64,000 nt of DNA from an uncultured Eubacteriales bacterium (GTDB lineage Bacteria; Bacillota; Clostridia; Oscillospirales; Oscillospiraceae). Below the pieces are notes generated by a model. The model did not search any database, was not told where the DNA came from, and saw only the letters and a program-made list of their open reading frames with translations. This document shows, one piece after another, positions 25,948 through 35,349 of the stretch. The translations under genes were made by a program, and so were the position numbers. The DNA is taken from positions 20,271-84,270 of the forward strand of contig UQZR01000010.1 of the NCBI GenBank assembly GCA_900545585.1, written 5' to 3'. The stretch's first letter is position 1. Each line of letters starts with the position of its first letter.

Positions 25948-27825
25948 ATGGCAAATTTTGCACTAATTCTGCCGCGGCCGGAGATGGTGGCGCAGGCGGG
26001 CAGGATTGCCCGCCAGCTGGGCATGAAGGTGGTGCTGAATCAGTATGCTGTCACGGAACAGATTCTGGATGTGGCGGCGGATGCTAGAAAGCTGGGGGCG
26101 GATATTGTGGTAGCGAGGGGGCTACATGCCTCCATCCTCCGGGAAAAGACGGACTTTCCGATTGCGGAGATCCGGCTGACCGGCCTGGAAATCGCCCGGC
26201 TGCTCCACAGGGCCAGGAGCCTGGTGCCCCATGTGGCCAGACCTAGGGTCGGCGTGGTTACATTCTCCAATATGGTGGGCAATATCCAGGGATTCGAAGA
26301 TATTTTGGGTATTGAGCTATACATCTATTTTGTAGCAAAGGATGCGGAGATGGAACAGGAGGCAGAACGGGCGGTTGCCGACGGGATGGATGTGATCTTG
26401 GGCGGCGATTTTGTCAATGCATACTGCCGTCGGCTGGGCAAGCGTACTCTCTTCTTTGAGGGGAGCGAGGACTCCCTCTGGGAGACGCTCCGCATGGCCA
26501 GGGACCTGGGGTTTGCCTCCGATATGGAGCGGCGGAACACCGCCCATCTGCAGGTACTGTTGGACTATTCCTTCAACGGAATCATCGAACTGGATGCCCG
26601 GGGGAACATTGTCTGCGCCAACGATATGGCCTGCAAGCTGCTGAACCAGAGTCAGGACACCCTTATGGGCCGGCAGTTGACAGAGCTGATGCCGGCTGAG
26701 GATGCCGAGTTTTGGAAAGACGCCCTGACCCAGCAGCAGGAGCTCTATTTCTCCGTGCTAGAACTGGCCGGTCTCCGTGTGGTGGCGAATGCCGCCCCCA
26801 TGGCTAATTGGGACGCTGCAGGTGGAATGGTGTTCTCTTTTTACGAGATGAACAAGATAGAGCGGCAGGGTGCCCGGGCTCTGCGGGAACGCTACCGGCT
26901 CCACCGCTATCTGGCCCACGGCCGCTTTGAGAATATCAACCATGCCAGTCGGGCCATGCAGAAAGTGATCCGCACTGCACAAGCGTTCGCCGAAACCAGT
27001 CAGCCCATTCTGCTCCAAGGCGAGGTGGGGAGCGGGAAGTCCCTTTTTGCCAAGGGCATCCATAACGCCAGCTCCGTCGCTCAGGGGCCATTCGTAACCT
27101 TCCGCTGTGCCGCGGGCGGGCCCAGCCAGACGGAGGCGTTGGCCGCTGCGGCCCTGGAGGCCAACGAGGGGACGCTGTATCTAAACGCGATAGACGCCCT
27201 GAAACCCGAGGGCCAGGAGTTCCTGCTCCGTCTGCTGGAGGAATCCGTTGTCCAGACTCGGATAGATGAATTACCCCGCTCGACAAATGTGCGAGTGATC
27301 GCCTCACTAGACGGCAGTTTGCTACCATGCGCCATAGCGGGACAGTTTCGTTGGGATCTGTACTATGTCCTTGCGCCCATGCTACTGGAGCTGCCCCCCC
27401 TGCGCACCCGGCCGGAAGATCTGGAGCAGGCCATTGACATGTGCCTGGACGACTGCGTAACCCGGCTGGATCGCTATGTAGTGCTCACCAAGGAGTCTCG
27501 GCGGGTTCTGATGGAATACCCATGGCCGGGTAACTACATCCAGATGAAGGCCTTTCTGGAGCGTATGGTGCTCACGACGTCCACAAGGACTGTCCATGGT
27601 GAATATGTACGCCGGCTGTTGGAGCAGCTCTACTCGGCTCCGGTTCGGGACAGACTATCCCCTGCGGAGATGGAGGCGAGATCCCCAGAGGAGGCCGCGC
27701 TGTTGGAAGCCCTGCGGAAACACTGCGGCAGCCGGGCCGCCGCGGCAGCCGAGCTGGGTATCAGCAAGACTACCCTTTGGCGGCGGATGAAGCAGTATGG
27801 GTTGACCAACGGAACGCTCCTTTGA
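25948..27825 (+). CDS. PrpR_N-PAS-AAA-Fis regulator lacking the sigma-54 contact loop
   Basis: This 625-residue regulator has a PrpR_N sensor domain (about 1-195, binding small carboxylates in known members), a PAS domain (about 195-300), an AAA domain with Walker A GEVGSGKS (about 352-359) and a C-terminal Fis-type helix-turn-helix (about 585-620). The GAFTGA loop that contacts sigma-54 is absent; the region reads GGPSQTEALAAAA. No -24/-12 promoter was found nearby, so it may act as a sigma-A regulator or repressor, like TyrR. It lies between the two glucarate dehydratase genes and probably senses an aldarate or its keto product. Confidence 0.85.
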   Translation: MANFALILPRPEMVAQAGRIARQLGMKVVLNQYAVTEQILDVAADARKLGADIVVARGLHASILREKTDFPIAEIRLTGLEIARLLHRARSLVPHVARPRVGVVTFSNMVGNIQGFEDILGIELYIYFVAKDAEMEQEAERAVADGMDVILGGDFVNAYCRRLGKRTLFFEGSEDSLWETLRMARDLGFASDMERRNTAHLQVLLDYSFNGIIELDARGNIVCANDMACKLLNQSQDTLMGRQLTELMPAEDAEFWKDALTQQQELYFSVLELAGLRVVANAAPMANWDAAGGMVFSFYEMNKIERQGARALRERYRLHRYLAHGRFENINHASRAMQKVIRTAQAFAETSQPILLQGEVGSGKSLFAKGIHNASSVAQGPFVTFRCAAGGPSQTEALAAAALEANEGTLYLNAIDALKPEGQEFLLRLLEESVVQTRIDELPRSTNVRVIASLDGSLLPCAIAGQFRWDLYYVLAPMLLELPPLRTRPEDLEQAIDMCLDDCVTRLDRYVVLTKESRRVLMEYPWPGNYIQMKAFLERMVLTTSTRTVHGEYVRRLLEQLYSAPVRDRLSPAEMEARSPEEAALLEALRKHCGSRAAAAAELGISKTTLWRRMKQYGLTNGTLL

Positions 27826-27854
27826 AACTGGCACCATATTAAACATTGATAGAT

Positions 27855-27901
27855 AAAAGAGACATTTTCCTGGCGGGTATGCCTGGGGATGTCTCTTTTT
27901 T
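27855..27901 (+). terminator. Terminator after the regulator
   Basis: AAAAGAGACAT pairs with ATGTCTCTTTT around an internal GC-rich part and runs into T6. Confidence 0.75.
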
Positions 27902-28025
27902 ATGGGGTAAACTCGCTGGTCGTGTTGAAGGGACTCTATTGTAGAAATCAAGCGATCATTTTTATGCAAAATATACAAAATAGAAGTTGTAATTTGGAAA
28001 TCTGCACATTCGATATGAAATAATA

Positions 28026-28050
28026 ATTTCGAAAAATAAATATTCGAAAT
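28026..28050. promoter_or_regulatory. Palindrome cluster, candidate operator for the PrpR_N-type regulator
   Basis: ATTTCGAA and TTCGAAAT form an inverted repeat with 9 bases between. A GAAAT/ATTTC repeat overlaps it on the left and further ATTTC-type half-sites lie to the right (to about 28,070). This AT-rich block sits about 80 bases upstream of the second glucarate dehydratase promoter. Apart from this, the 364-base gap (27,826-28,189) holds only the terminator and promoter listed separately. Confidence 0.5.
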
Positions 28051-28128
28051 ATTTCATTTCAAATTTTGAGCCAATCACAGATCTGTAAATTTCAAAAGAC
28101 TGATTTTAGGCTTTTTACAAATAGAAAC

Positions 28129-28156
28129 TTGAAAAATTTTTTTGTAGAATGATACT
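28129..28156 (+). promoter_or_regulatory. Candidate promoter of the second glucarate dehydratase and transport operon
   Basis: TTGAAA, a 16-base T-rich spacer and GATACT lie 33 bases before the gene. The -10 is imperfect, as expected for a regulated promoter. Confidence 0.5.
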
Positions 28157-28189
28157 GCAAAATCCGAGCGAAAGCGAGGCGAGGTTAGA

Positions 28190-29551
28190 ATGGGTGCGAC
28201 AACGCCGGTGGTTACACAGATGCGGGTTGTCCCCGTGGCCGGCTATGACAGCATGCTTATGACACTTTCTGGGGCCCATGCACCCTACTTTATCCGGAAC
28301 CTGGTGATCCTCACCGACAGTAGCGGGAATCAGGGCGTCGGTGAAATCCACGGCGGTGAACACACCCGGACAGAGCTTGAACGGTACATCCCTCTGGTAG
28401 TGGGCCAGCCTATCGGCAATTACCGCGCAGTGGTGCAAAGCTTATCCGCCTTTCGTCGCGGCCGCCGGGAAGCGGGTGACAACGGCGAGGGTATCCAGAG
28501 CCTGGATATCAGCAACCTCAAGTATGTGGTCCAGGCCGAGGGCGCGGTGGAGATGGCCATGCTGGATCTGCTGGGCAAGTTCATGGGGTTGCCCATGTGT
28601 GCGCTGTTGGCCAACGGCCAGCAGCGGGACCGGGTGCGGTTCCTGGGCTACCTTTTCTATGTTAGCGACTGCGCCAGGGCCCGGCCCGACCTGCCCTACC
28701 GGGATGAGGGCGACAGCGACGACCCCTGGTTCCGCCTGCGGAATACCGAGATGCTCACCCCTGAGGCCATCGTGGAACAGGCCGAGACTCTCCAGGCCAA
28801 GTATGGCTTCCGAGACTTCAAACTCAAGGGCGGCGTGCTCCCCTGCGGGGAGGAGATGGAGGCCGTCAAGGCATTGAAGCGGCGCTTCCCCGAGGGGAAC
28901 ATCAACATTGATCCCAACGGAGCTTGGCGCTTGGAGGAGGCCATCGTTGCCTGCCGGGACGCCAAGTGGGCCTTGAGCTACGCGGAGGACCCGGTGGGGC
29001 CGGAGTCCGGCTTCTCCAGCCGGGAGACCAACGCCGAGTTCAAGATGGCTACCGGTATCCCCGTGGCAACAAACATGTTCGCGGTAAACTTCCGGCAACT
29101 GTATCACAGTCTGGTGGAAAAGAGTGTGGACATCGTCCTGGCCGACCCCCATTTCTGGACCATGGACGGCAGCCTGCGGGTAGCACAGGATATGAACGAC
29201 TGGGGTCTGACCTGGGGCATCCACTCCAATAACCACTTCGACATCACCCTGGCCACCTTTGTCCAGTGCGCTGCCGCCGCGCCGGGGGAGATCACCGCCA
29301 TCGACACCCACTACATCTGGCAGGACGGCCAGTACCTCACTCAGGCACCCCTGCAGTTCGAAGACGGGTGCATCAAGGTCCCCGACGCCCCGGGCTTGGG
29401 GGTGGAGGTGGATATGGGCGCGGTGGAGCGGGCCCATCAGCTCTACTGCTCCATGCCGGCCTGTTTTCGCGAACGGGACGATTCCATGGCCATGCAGTAT
29501 CTTATTCCAAACTGGACCTACGACTCAAAGCATCCCTGCCTAGTGCGCTGA
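28190..29551 (+). CDS. Glucarate dehydratase paralogue
   Basis: This 453-residue protein is clearly homologous to the copy at 24,472. It keeps the catalytic set: FKLKGG lysines, IDPNGAW metal Asp, AEDPVG metal Glu, ATNMF Asn and HSNNHFD His. It has extra residues around 90-100. It probably acts on glucarate or another aldarate diastereomer; two paralogues in one cluster suggest different specificities. It heads a long co-directional run into the ABC transporter genes. GC content is lower than in the first copy. Confidence 0.88.
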   Translation: MGATTPVVTQMRVVPVAGYDSMLMTLSGAHAPYFIRNLVILTDSSGNQGVGEIHGGEHTRTELERYIPLVVGQPIGNYRAVVQSLSAFRRGRREAGDNGEGIQSLDISNLKYVVQAEGAVEMAMLDLLGKFMGLPMCALLANGQQRDRVRFLGYLFYVSDCARARPDLPYRDEGDSDDPWFRLRNTEMLTPEAIVEQAETLQAKYGFRDFKLKGGVLPCGEEMEAVKALKRRFPEGNINIDPNGAWRLEEAIVACRDAKWALSYAEDPVGPESGFSSRETNAEFKMATGIPVATNMFAVNFRQLYHSLVEKSVDIVLADPHFWTMDGSLRVAQDMNDWGLTWGIHSNNHFDITLATFVQCAAAAPGEITAIDTHYIWQDGQYLTQAPLQFEDGCIKVPDAPGLGVEVDMGAVERAHQLYCSMPACFRERDDSMAMQYLIPNWTYDSKHPCLVR

Positions 29552-29698
29552 TAATCCGCGAAGGAGAGAGGTGAATAATTATAGACACATATCGTGCGGC
29601 CGTTAGGGGATATTGGGCAATGTGGGTCCCAACCATCGACTAGCTTAGTAATCTGCTATGAAAATTACAGACAAGACAACAGGAGGGAATTGAAGAAA

Positions 29699-31306
29699 AT
29701 GAAACTATTTAGAAAAGTTATGAGCGGACTTTTGGCAGGCTCCTTGATCCTGAGCCTGGTCGCTTGTGGAGCCGGTCCCGGCGCGACCGAAACCGGCGAT
29801 CCATCGGGAAACGGCGCTGTTGGGACCCCATCCGCCAGTGGCGACGAGATCGTCGTCAATGTCAGCGACAACGTTACCCTAATCAACCTGGAGGTGTACG
29901 CAAATAACAATAGCTGTGAATTCCTGTACGCCGACTTGGTCTTTGACCCCCTATACTACGGAGACCGACAAGGTAATAACAGCCCATGCATTTGTACAAG
30001 CTATGATTTAAACGAAGATGGAACTGAGGTCACTCTCCACATTAAAGAAGGCGTCAAGTTCCATGACGGCACAGATCTGAACGCGGAAGATGTGGTGGCA
30101 ACCTTTGAGTTCATGCTTCGCAACATGGACACCTTGGGGCTGGCCAGCGCAGTCTGGTCCAATCTGGAGAGCGTGGAGCTCATTGATGAGTATACCTGCA
30201 AAATCACTCTGTCTCAGTATTTCGCGACTTTCGAAAACTCTTTGACCTACACCTGGATTCTCTCTGATGAGGACATTGAGCAGTACGGCGATGACTTCCA
30301 GTCCGCGGAGCGGGTTATCAACGGTAGCGGGCCCTGGAAGTTTGTGGAGTGGCAGGACGGCCAGTATGCCCGCTATACCCCCAACCAGAATTACTGGGAT
30401 CCTGACGCTGTGTCCAATATCGATACGTTGAATGTCTGGTTCGTCAACCAGGAAAACGCGAAGGTTTCCGGCATCACCTCCGGCAATCTGGATTACACGC
30501 AGAGTCTGCGCTCCGATATGGTTCCCTTGGTAGAGAATCTTGAAGGCGTCGAGGTCATAGAGTATACCTCTGACGTCATGTATTATATGCAGTTTGACTG
30601 TGCGGAGGACTCTATTTTCAGCGATCCCAACGCCAGAAAAGCGGCGGCCTACGCCTTGGATGTGAACACGGTTCTCGGCTTGGTGGGCGGCGGCGAAAAA
30701 ATGAACTGCATGTTCCTCCCTTCTCTGCTAGGCTACGATGAGAGTATTGAGGGATATGAGTATAATCCCGACCTTGCCAGAGAGTACCTGGCCAAGACCG
30801 ATTACAACGGTGAGAAACTGACGCTATATACTCGCAACGACTTGGTGGCCATAGACGATGTGATGGCCGTCTTTATCCAGAACCTGGTGGATGTGGGCTT
30901 TAACATCAGTACCAAGATTTGCGACAGCGCCGAGTTCGTCACGATCCGTCAGGACCCCAGCGCCTATGACATTTTCTTCGTCAATCTGGGCGCGTTTGAT
31001 GCAGATCCCTATACCCTCTATATCATCCCCCGCATCGTAAATGACACCCACAACAGTTACTACCACAACGAGGAACTGAACAACCTGATTATTGACTCTT
31101 ATACCACCACCGATAAAACGAAACGGGAAGACGAGCTTAAACAGGCTGCTCGGATCGTCTATGACGAGTGTGGTCCCGTTTTGGGCCTGTACGCGTCCAA
31201 CAGCTACTGTGTCATACGGGAAGGCCTGGAAGGTGTCCTGGTTACAAAGGGCGCGGGGCCCTATTTCCGCTATGCCAGCGTGGATGAGGCAGTCTGGAAT
31301 AAATAA
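29699..31306 (+). CDS. Peptide/opine-type ABC transporter substrate-binding lipoprotein
   Basis: This 535-residue lipoprotein has a hydrophobic signal ending in LVACG (lipobox) and an SBP_bac_5 (DppA/OppA) fold throughout. It captures the substrate outside the membrane for the permeases downstream. The start at 29699 was chosen because AGGAGGG lies upstream and the signal peptide starts there; an upstream extension to 29594 is not signal-like. The substrate is unknown. Neighbouring dehydratases and amidases suggest an aldarate derivative carrying amide bonds rather than a plain peptide. Confidence 0.92.
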   Translation: MKLFRKVMSGLLAGSLILSLVACGAGPGATETGDPSGNGAVGTPSASGDEIVVNVSDNVTLINLEVYANNNSCEFLYADLVFDPLYYGDRQGNNSPCICTSYDLNEDGTEVTLHIKEGVKFHDGTDLNAEDVVATFEFMLRNMDTLGLASAVWSNLESVELIDEYTCKITLSQYFATFENSLTYTWILSDEDIEQYGDDFQSAERVINGSGPWKFVEWQDGQYARYTPNQNYWDPDAVSNIDTLNVWFVNQENAKVSGITSGNLDYTQSLRSDMVPLVENLEGVEVIEYTSDVMYYMQFDCAEDSIFSDPNARKAAAYALDVNTVLGLVGGGEKMNCMFLPSLLGYDESIEGYEYNPDLAREYLAKTDYNGEKLTLYTRNDLVAIDDVMAVFIQNLVDVGFNISTKICDSAEFVTIRQDPSAYDIFFVNLGAFDADPYTLYIIPRIVNDTHNSYYHNEELNNLIIDSYTTTDKTKREDELKQAARIVYDECGPVLGLYASNSYCVIREGLEGVLVTKGAGPYFRYASVDEAVWNK

Positions 31307-31360
31307 CAGCCCATCTGTTGAATTCTTTGTCGGACAGGCTAAGGGATCTTGATTACGCGG

Positions 31361-31397
31361 ACGGAGTGGCCATATTCCGTGAGCATGGCCACTCCGT
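31361..31397 (+). promoter_or_regulatory. Intra-operon hairpin between binding protein and permease genes
   Basis: A perfect 13-bp stem (ACGGAGTGGCCAT and complement) without a strong T-run lies in the 150-base gap. Such hairpins often protect the upstream message and let the binding protein be made in excess. Confidence 0.6.
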
Positions 31398-31456
31398 ATT
31401 TATCAACTATCTCCTTTTGAATCAGCCTAATTGGTTTACGAAAGTGAGGAAAGGCA

Positions 31457-32386
31457 ATGCTAAAATCCATACTCAAACGTATTTTTTATATGCTGATCGT
31501 GGTGTGGGTTGTGTCGGTTATGGCTTTCATTCTGATGCGTTGCGCGCCAGGAGACCCGACAGCGACCATGCTGCCAGATACTGCTTCAGAAGAACAGCGG
31601 GCGGCTCTCTATGAGCAGTTGGGCCTGAATCAGCCTTATATCATCCAATATTTAAAGTATATGGGAGGACTGTTCACTGGAAATCTGGGACACTCCACCC
31701 TGTATAACTCACCTGTACGGGAGGTTATTGCCCAGCGTCTGCCCGCAACCATCTGTGTCTCTCTGATTTCAGCGGTGTTTGTACTGCTCATCAGCGTCCC
31801 CATTGGCATTATATCTGGCGTTACCAGAGGGAGTATGGCGGACTTCTCCCTGATGTTTTTTGTAGTCATCCTGCAGTCTATGTCCGTGGTGTGGGTGTGT
31901 GTGCTGTTGCTCCTGATTTTTGTAGTGAAGCTGGACATTCTCCCCTCCATGGGGTATTACGGCTTATCAAGGCCAGCGTACCTCGTCATGCCAGTCATCG
32001 CAATGGGTTACCGTATGTGCGCCCAAGTAGCCAGAATGGGACGTTCCAGCATGATAGATGTGCTTAACGAGGACTATATCACCTGCGCCTACGCCCGTGG
32101 CTTGTCTAAGCGAGAGGTCTATTCCAAATACGCGCTGCGCAACTCCATGATCCCCGTCATCACCATTTATGGTCTTCAAGTGGCTGCCATGTTGTCCGGC
32201 GCGGTAGTCGTAGAACAGATCTTCTCTATTCCGGGTATCGGCACAATGCTGGTGACCGCAGTTAACAACCGGGACTATCCCCTCGTACAATCCACCCTAG
32301 TAGTCACCGCCGCCATGTTTTCCCTGGTTAACCTTGTCGTAGATATTGCTATTACGTTCATCGATCCCCGGATCCGGGAAGTATAA
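31457..32386 (+). CDS. ABC transporter permease, DppB type
   Basis: This 309-residue membrane protein has the OppB/DppB N-terminal helix followed by a six-helix BPD_transp_1 core with the EAA-like loop around residues 200-225 (YARGLSKREVYSKYALRN). It forms the translocation pore with the next gene product. Length and order (binding protein, B, C, D, F) are canonical. Confidence 0.94.
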   Translation: MLKSILKRIFYMLIVVWVVSVMAFILMRCAPGDPTATMLPDTASEEQRAALYEQLGLNQPYIIQYLKYMGGLFTGNLGHSTLYNSPVREVIAQRLPATICVSLISAVFVLLISVPIGIISGVTRGSMADFSLMFFVVILQSMSVVWVCVLLLLIFVVKLDILPSMGYYGLSRPAYLVMPVIAMGYRMCAQVARMGRSSMIDVLNEDYITCAYARGLSKREVYSKYALRNSMIPVITIYGLQVAAMLSGAVVVEQIFSIPGIGTMLVTAVNNRDYPLVQSTLVVTAAMFSLVNLVVDIAITFIDPRIREV

Positions 32387-32401
32387 AGGAGGTGCCTAAT
32401 C

Positions 32402-33256
32402 GTGCAAGGAAAGATCATGTTGCGCCGGATTTTACACAGCAAGCAATTCATTATGGGGCTCACGCTGGTACTGATCCTGTGTTTTATCGCCATTTTTGCG
32501 GATCAGCTGGCACCCCATGACCCCAATGAATATCATCCAGATGCCCGCCTGCAGGCACCCGAGTGGTTTTCCAGAGGAATAGATGGCTATATCTTTGGCA
32601 CTGATTCTACGGGGCGTGACATTCTCTCAAGAATGATTATTGGTGCCAAGTCCTCCATGCAGGTAGCCTTGTTTAGCACCTTCCTTTCTTTAATTATCGG
32701 GACAGTGCTAGGTATCATAGCCGGCTTCAAGGGTGGAATCTTAGATGCTATAATCATGCGAAGTACGGAAGTTACTATGGCGGTACCCACTATGACCTTG
32801 GGAGTGGTTATCATGGCCATATTCGGAACCAGTATAATAAATCTATTGATCGTTATGGTTATTAGCTACTGGATGAACTTCGCGCGAGTGGCCCGCAACG
32901 AGGTCATAGCGATTCGGGGACGTGAATTTGTTCAGGCGTCCCGAGCCCTTGGCGCGACAAATTCCCACATTATGTTTACACAGATTCTACCCAATGTGAC
33001 AACCTCCCTCATCATTTGTACAAGTAACTGCTTTGGCAGTGTCATTCTCACAGAGTCCACACTGAGCTATCTCTATTTGGGCGTCCAACTCCCTACAGCA
33101 TCCTGGGGGAATATGATCGCTGCGGGCAAGGACTTTATGGCGGTGGCCCCATGGACAGTCATTGTACCTGGCGTAGCCTTGATGATGGCTGTTATGGGCT
33201 TCAACTTCCTGGGTGATGGCCTGCGAGACGTGCTGGATCCCAAACAGACAAGATAA
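32402..33256 (+). CDS. ABC transporter permease, DppC type
   Basis: This 284-residue permease has the OppC_N segment with an N-terminal helix and the FGTDSTGRDILSR signature (about 61-73), then a BPD_transp_1 core with an EAA loop (EFVQASRALGATN). A GTG start behind AAAGGAGGTG is preferred. It partners with the preceding permease. Confidence 0.94.
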   Translation: MQGKIMLRRILHSKQFIMGLTLVLILCFIAIFADQLAPHDPNEYHPDARLQAPEWFSRGIDGYIFGTDSTGRDILSRMIIGAKSSMQVALFSTFLSLIIGTVLGIIAGFKGGILDAIIMRSTEVTMAVPTMTLGVVIMAIFGTSIINLLIVMVISYWMNFARVARNEVIAIRGREFVQASRALGATNSHIMFTQILPNVTTSLIICTSNCFGSVILTESTLSYLYLGVQLPTASWGNMIAAGKDFMAVAPWTVIVPGVALMMAVMGFNFLGDGLRDVLDPKQTR

Positions 33257-33271
33257 CAGGAGGTGCGGAGA

Positions 33272-34288
33272 ATGACGGAACACAAGAAAATCAGCCCGAT
33301 AGTGTCTGCGAGTAGCGGGCAGAATGACGTGCTGCTTGACATCAGAGATTTAACCGTCGAATTTTGGACAGAACTTGGCATCAAGCAAGCGATCAACCAC
33401 TTGAACCTGACCATCCGAAGGGGCGAGGCTCTGGGCTTAGTAGGGGAGGCAGGGGCAGGGAAAACAACCACGGCCTTAGCAATTCTACGGCTTCTTCAAC
33501 CCAAAGTGGGTAGAGTAATCTCTGGTAGTATCATCTATAACGGAGTCGATATGGCCACCTATTCCGAGAAACAGATGCAGAACCTGCGAGGCAACAAGAT
33601 ATCTATGATCTTTCAAAACCCACTAACCTCTCTCAACCCGGTTTTTACGGTGGGAGAGCAGCTAGCGCTGGTTTTGCGGAAGCATCAACACATGAAAAAT
33701 AAGGAGGCCTTTGAGGAGGCCGGAAAACTAATGGAAATGGTAGGCATCCGAGCCGACCGAATCAAAGACTTTCCGCACCAGTTTTCCGGTGGGATGCGCC
33801 AACGCATTGGAATCGCGGCGGCGTTGGCCTGTAATCCAGAGCTACTCATTGCGGATGAGCCTACCACTGCTTTGGATGTTACAATCCAGGCCCAGATCCT
33901 AGAACTGATCAAGGAGTTGGAGAAAAAGTTTGACACCTCTCTGCTGATGATCACCCACAACTTGGGTATCATTTCTGAGCTGTGCCGCAATGTGGCGGTT
34001 ATGTACGCCGGCGCGATTATCGAGTATGGTTCTGTCGAAGAGGTGTTTAAAAAGCCTCTTCATCCATACACGAAGGGACTGCTGGGCGCGATTCCCACGT
34101 TGGATGACGATAAGGAAAGGCTGATGGCGATTCGGGGCGCGGTTGCGGATCCCTACCACCTGCCTAGGGGATGCAGTTTTTACCCGCGCTGTGACAAATG
34201 TCGGGCTGAATGCGAAGGGCAGTACCCCCCGCTAACCAAGATTACCGATAACCATTATGTTGCCTGCTGGTGTCACAAGGAGGGATAG
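33272..34288 (+). CDS. ABC transporter ATPase, DppD type
   Basis: This protein of about 338 residues has Walker A (GEAGAGKTT; note Ala replacing the usual Ser), the Q-loop FQNPLTSLNP, the signature FSGGMRQR, Walker B LLIADEPTTALD and an H-loop. A C-terminal oligopeptide-transporter domain carries four Cys near CSFYPRCDKC, a likely iron-sulfur or zinc site seen in DppD-type proteins. The ATG at 33272 is preceded by AGGAGG at good spacing. Confidence 0.93.
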   Translation: MTEHKKISPIVSASSGQNDVLLDIRDLTVEFWTELGIKQAINHLNLTIRRGEALGLVGEAGAGKTTTALAILRLLQPKVGRVISGSIIYNGVDMATYSEKQMQNLRGNKISMIFQNPLTSLNPVFTVGEQLALVLRKHQHMKNKEAFEEAGKLMEMVGIRADRIKDFPHQFSGGMRQRIGIAAALACNPELLIADEPTTALDVTIQAQILELIKELEKKFDTSLLMITHNLGIISELCRNVAVMYAGAIIEYGSVEEVFKKPLHPYTKGLLGAIPTLDDDKERLMAIRGAVADPYHLPRGCSFYPRCDKCRAECEGQYPPLTKITDNHYVACWCHKEG

Positions 34289-34290
34289 CC

Positions 34291-35325
34291 ATGGAACAGT
34301 TCAATACGAAGATCGACTCGGCTCGGGGGAGCAGCCTGATTGAGGTGAAGAATCTCAAAAAATACTTCAGGGTCGGGGATAAAAATTTGCTGCACGCCAT
34401 AGATGGTGTGAGCTTCTCTGTTCAGCGGGGCGAGACGCTGGGCTTGGTAGGTGAGTCGGGGTGCGGAAAGAGCACCGTAGGAACGGTGATGATGCGCCTT
34501 CAGCCGCCTACCAGTGGCGAGGTGCTGATGGGCGGGAAGAATATCTTTCAGACAAAGGGCAGGACGGAGGATCTGGAGCTTCGCAAGCGGATGCAGATCA
34601 TTTTTCAGGATCCATACTCCTCCTTAAACCCCAAAAAAAGAATTCGTGATATCCTGGCGGAGGCCTACAAAATTCACAAGACCTGTACAAAGGAGCAGCT
34701 GGAAGATACCATCAACCAACTTTGCGAGATGACGGGGATCTCGCCAGACATGTTGCTTCAGTATCCACATGAGCTGGACGGGGGCAAGCGCCAAGTGGTG
34801 GGCATCGCACGGGCATTGAGCTTGCGCCCGGAGTTCATCGTTTGTGACGAGCCTGTTTCCGCGCTGGATGTTTCCGTACAGGCTAAGATTATCAATCTGT
34901 TGATGGATCTCCAAAAGAGGATGAATCTGTCCTACCTGTTCATTTCCCACGATCTGAGCGTGGTAAAACACATCTCCCATCGGATCGCGGTCATGTACTT
35001 GGGGCAGATTGTAGAGCTGGCCAGTAAGGATGACCTTTTTATCGACACCCGTCATCCCTATTCCATTGCATTGCTCTCTGCCATTCCAAAGGTGGATGTG
35101 GAGCGGAAGGTCAAGCGCATTGTCCTAAAGGGTGACGTTCCCAGCCCGATCAATCCCAGACCGATCTGCCGATTCGCCTCCAGGTGCTGGATGAGCCAGG
35201 AGGTGTGCTTCCAGAAGGAGCCGCCCTTGCGAGAGGTATCCCCGGGACACTGTGTCGCGTGCCACTTCGCTGACCAGTCCCGGGAAAAGATGAAGAGCGC
35301 CACCGTGGTAGGAATTGACAGATGA
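34291..35325 (+). CDS. ABC transporter ATPase, DppF type
   Basis: This 344-residue ATPase has Walker A GESGCGKST, the Q-loop FQDPYSSLNP, a signature reading LDGGKRQ instead of LSGGQRQ, Walker B FIVCDEPVSALD and the C-terminal Cys-containing domain. The ATG at 34291 follows AAGGAGGG, two bases after the stop of the previous gene. It is the last transporter gene. Confidence 0.93.
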   Translation: MEQFNTKIDSARGSSLIEVKNLKKYFRVGDKNLLHAIDGVSFSVQRGETLGLVGESGCGKSTVGTVMMRLQPPTSGEVLMGGKNIFQTKGRTEDLELRKRMQIIFQDPYSSLNPKKRIRDILAEAYKIHKTCTKEQLEDTINQLCEMTGISPDMLLQYPHELDGGKRQVVGIARALSLRPEFIVCDEPVSALDVSVQAKIINLLMDLQKRMNLSYLFISHDLSVVKHISHRIAVMYLGQIVELASKDDLFIDTRHPYSIALLSAIPKVDVERKVKRIVLKGDVPSPINPRPICRFASRCWMSQEVCFQKEPPLREVSPGHCVACHFADQSREKMKSATVVGIDR

Positions 35326-35349
35326 TCGGCGGGTAAAGGAGGGGTTCGC

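Noticed and set aside
27826..28189. Sigma-54 promoter expected from the regulator type
   Set aside because: TGGCAC occurs at 27,829 but the -12 element is not TTGC; no proper GG-N10-GC site was found.
29620..29670. Possible sigma-54 site before the ABC binding protein
   Set aside because: GG and GC are off by one base from the required spacing.
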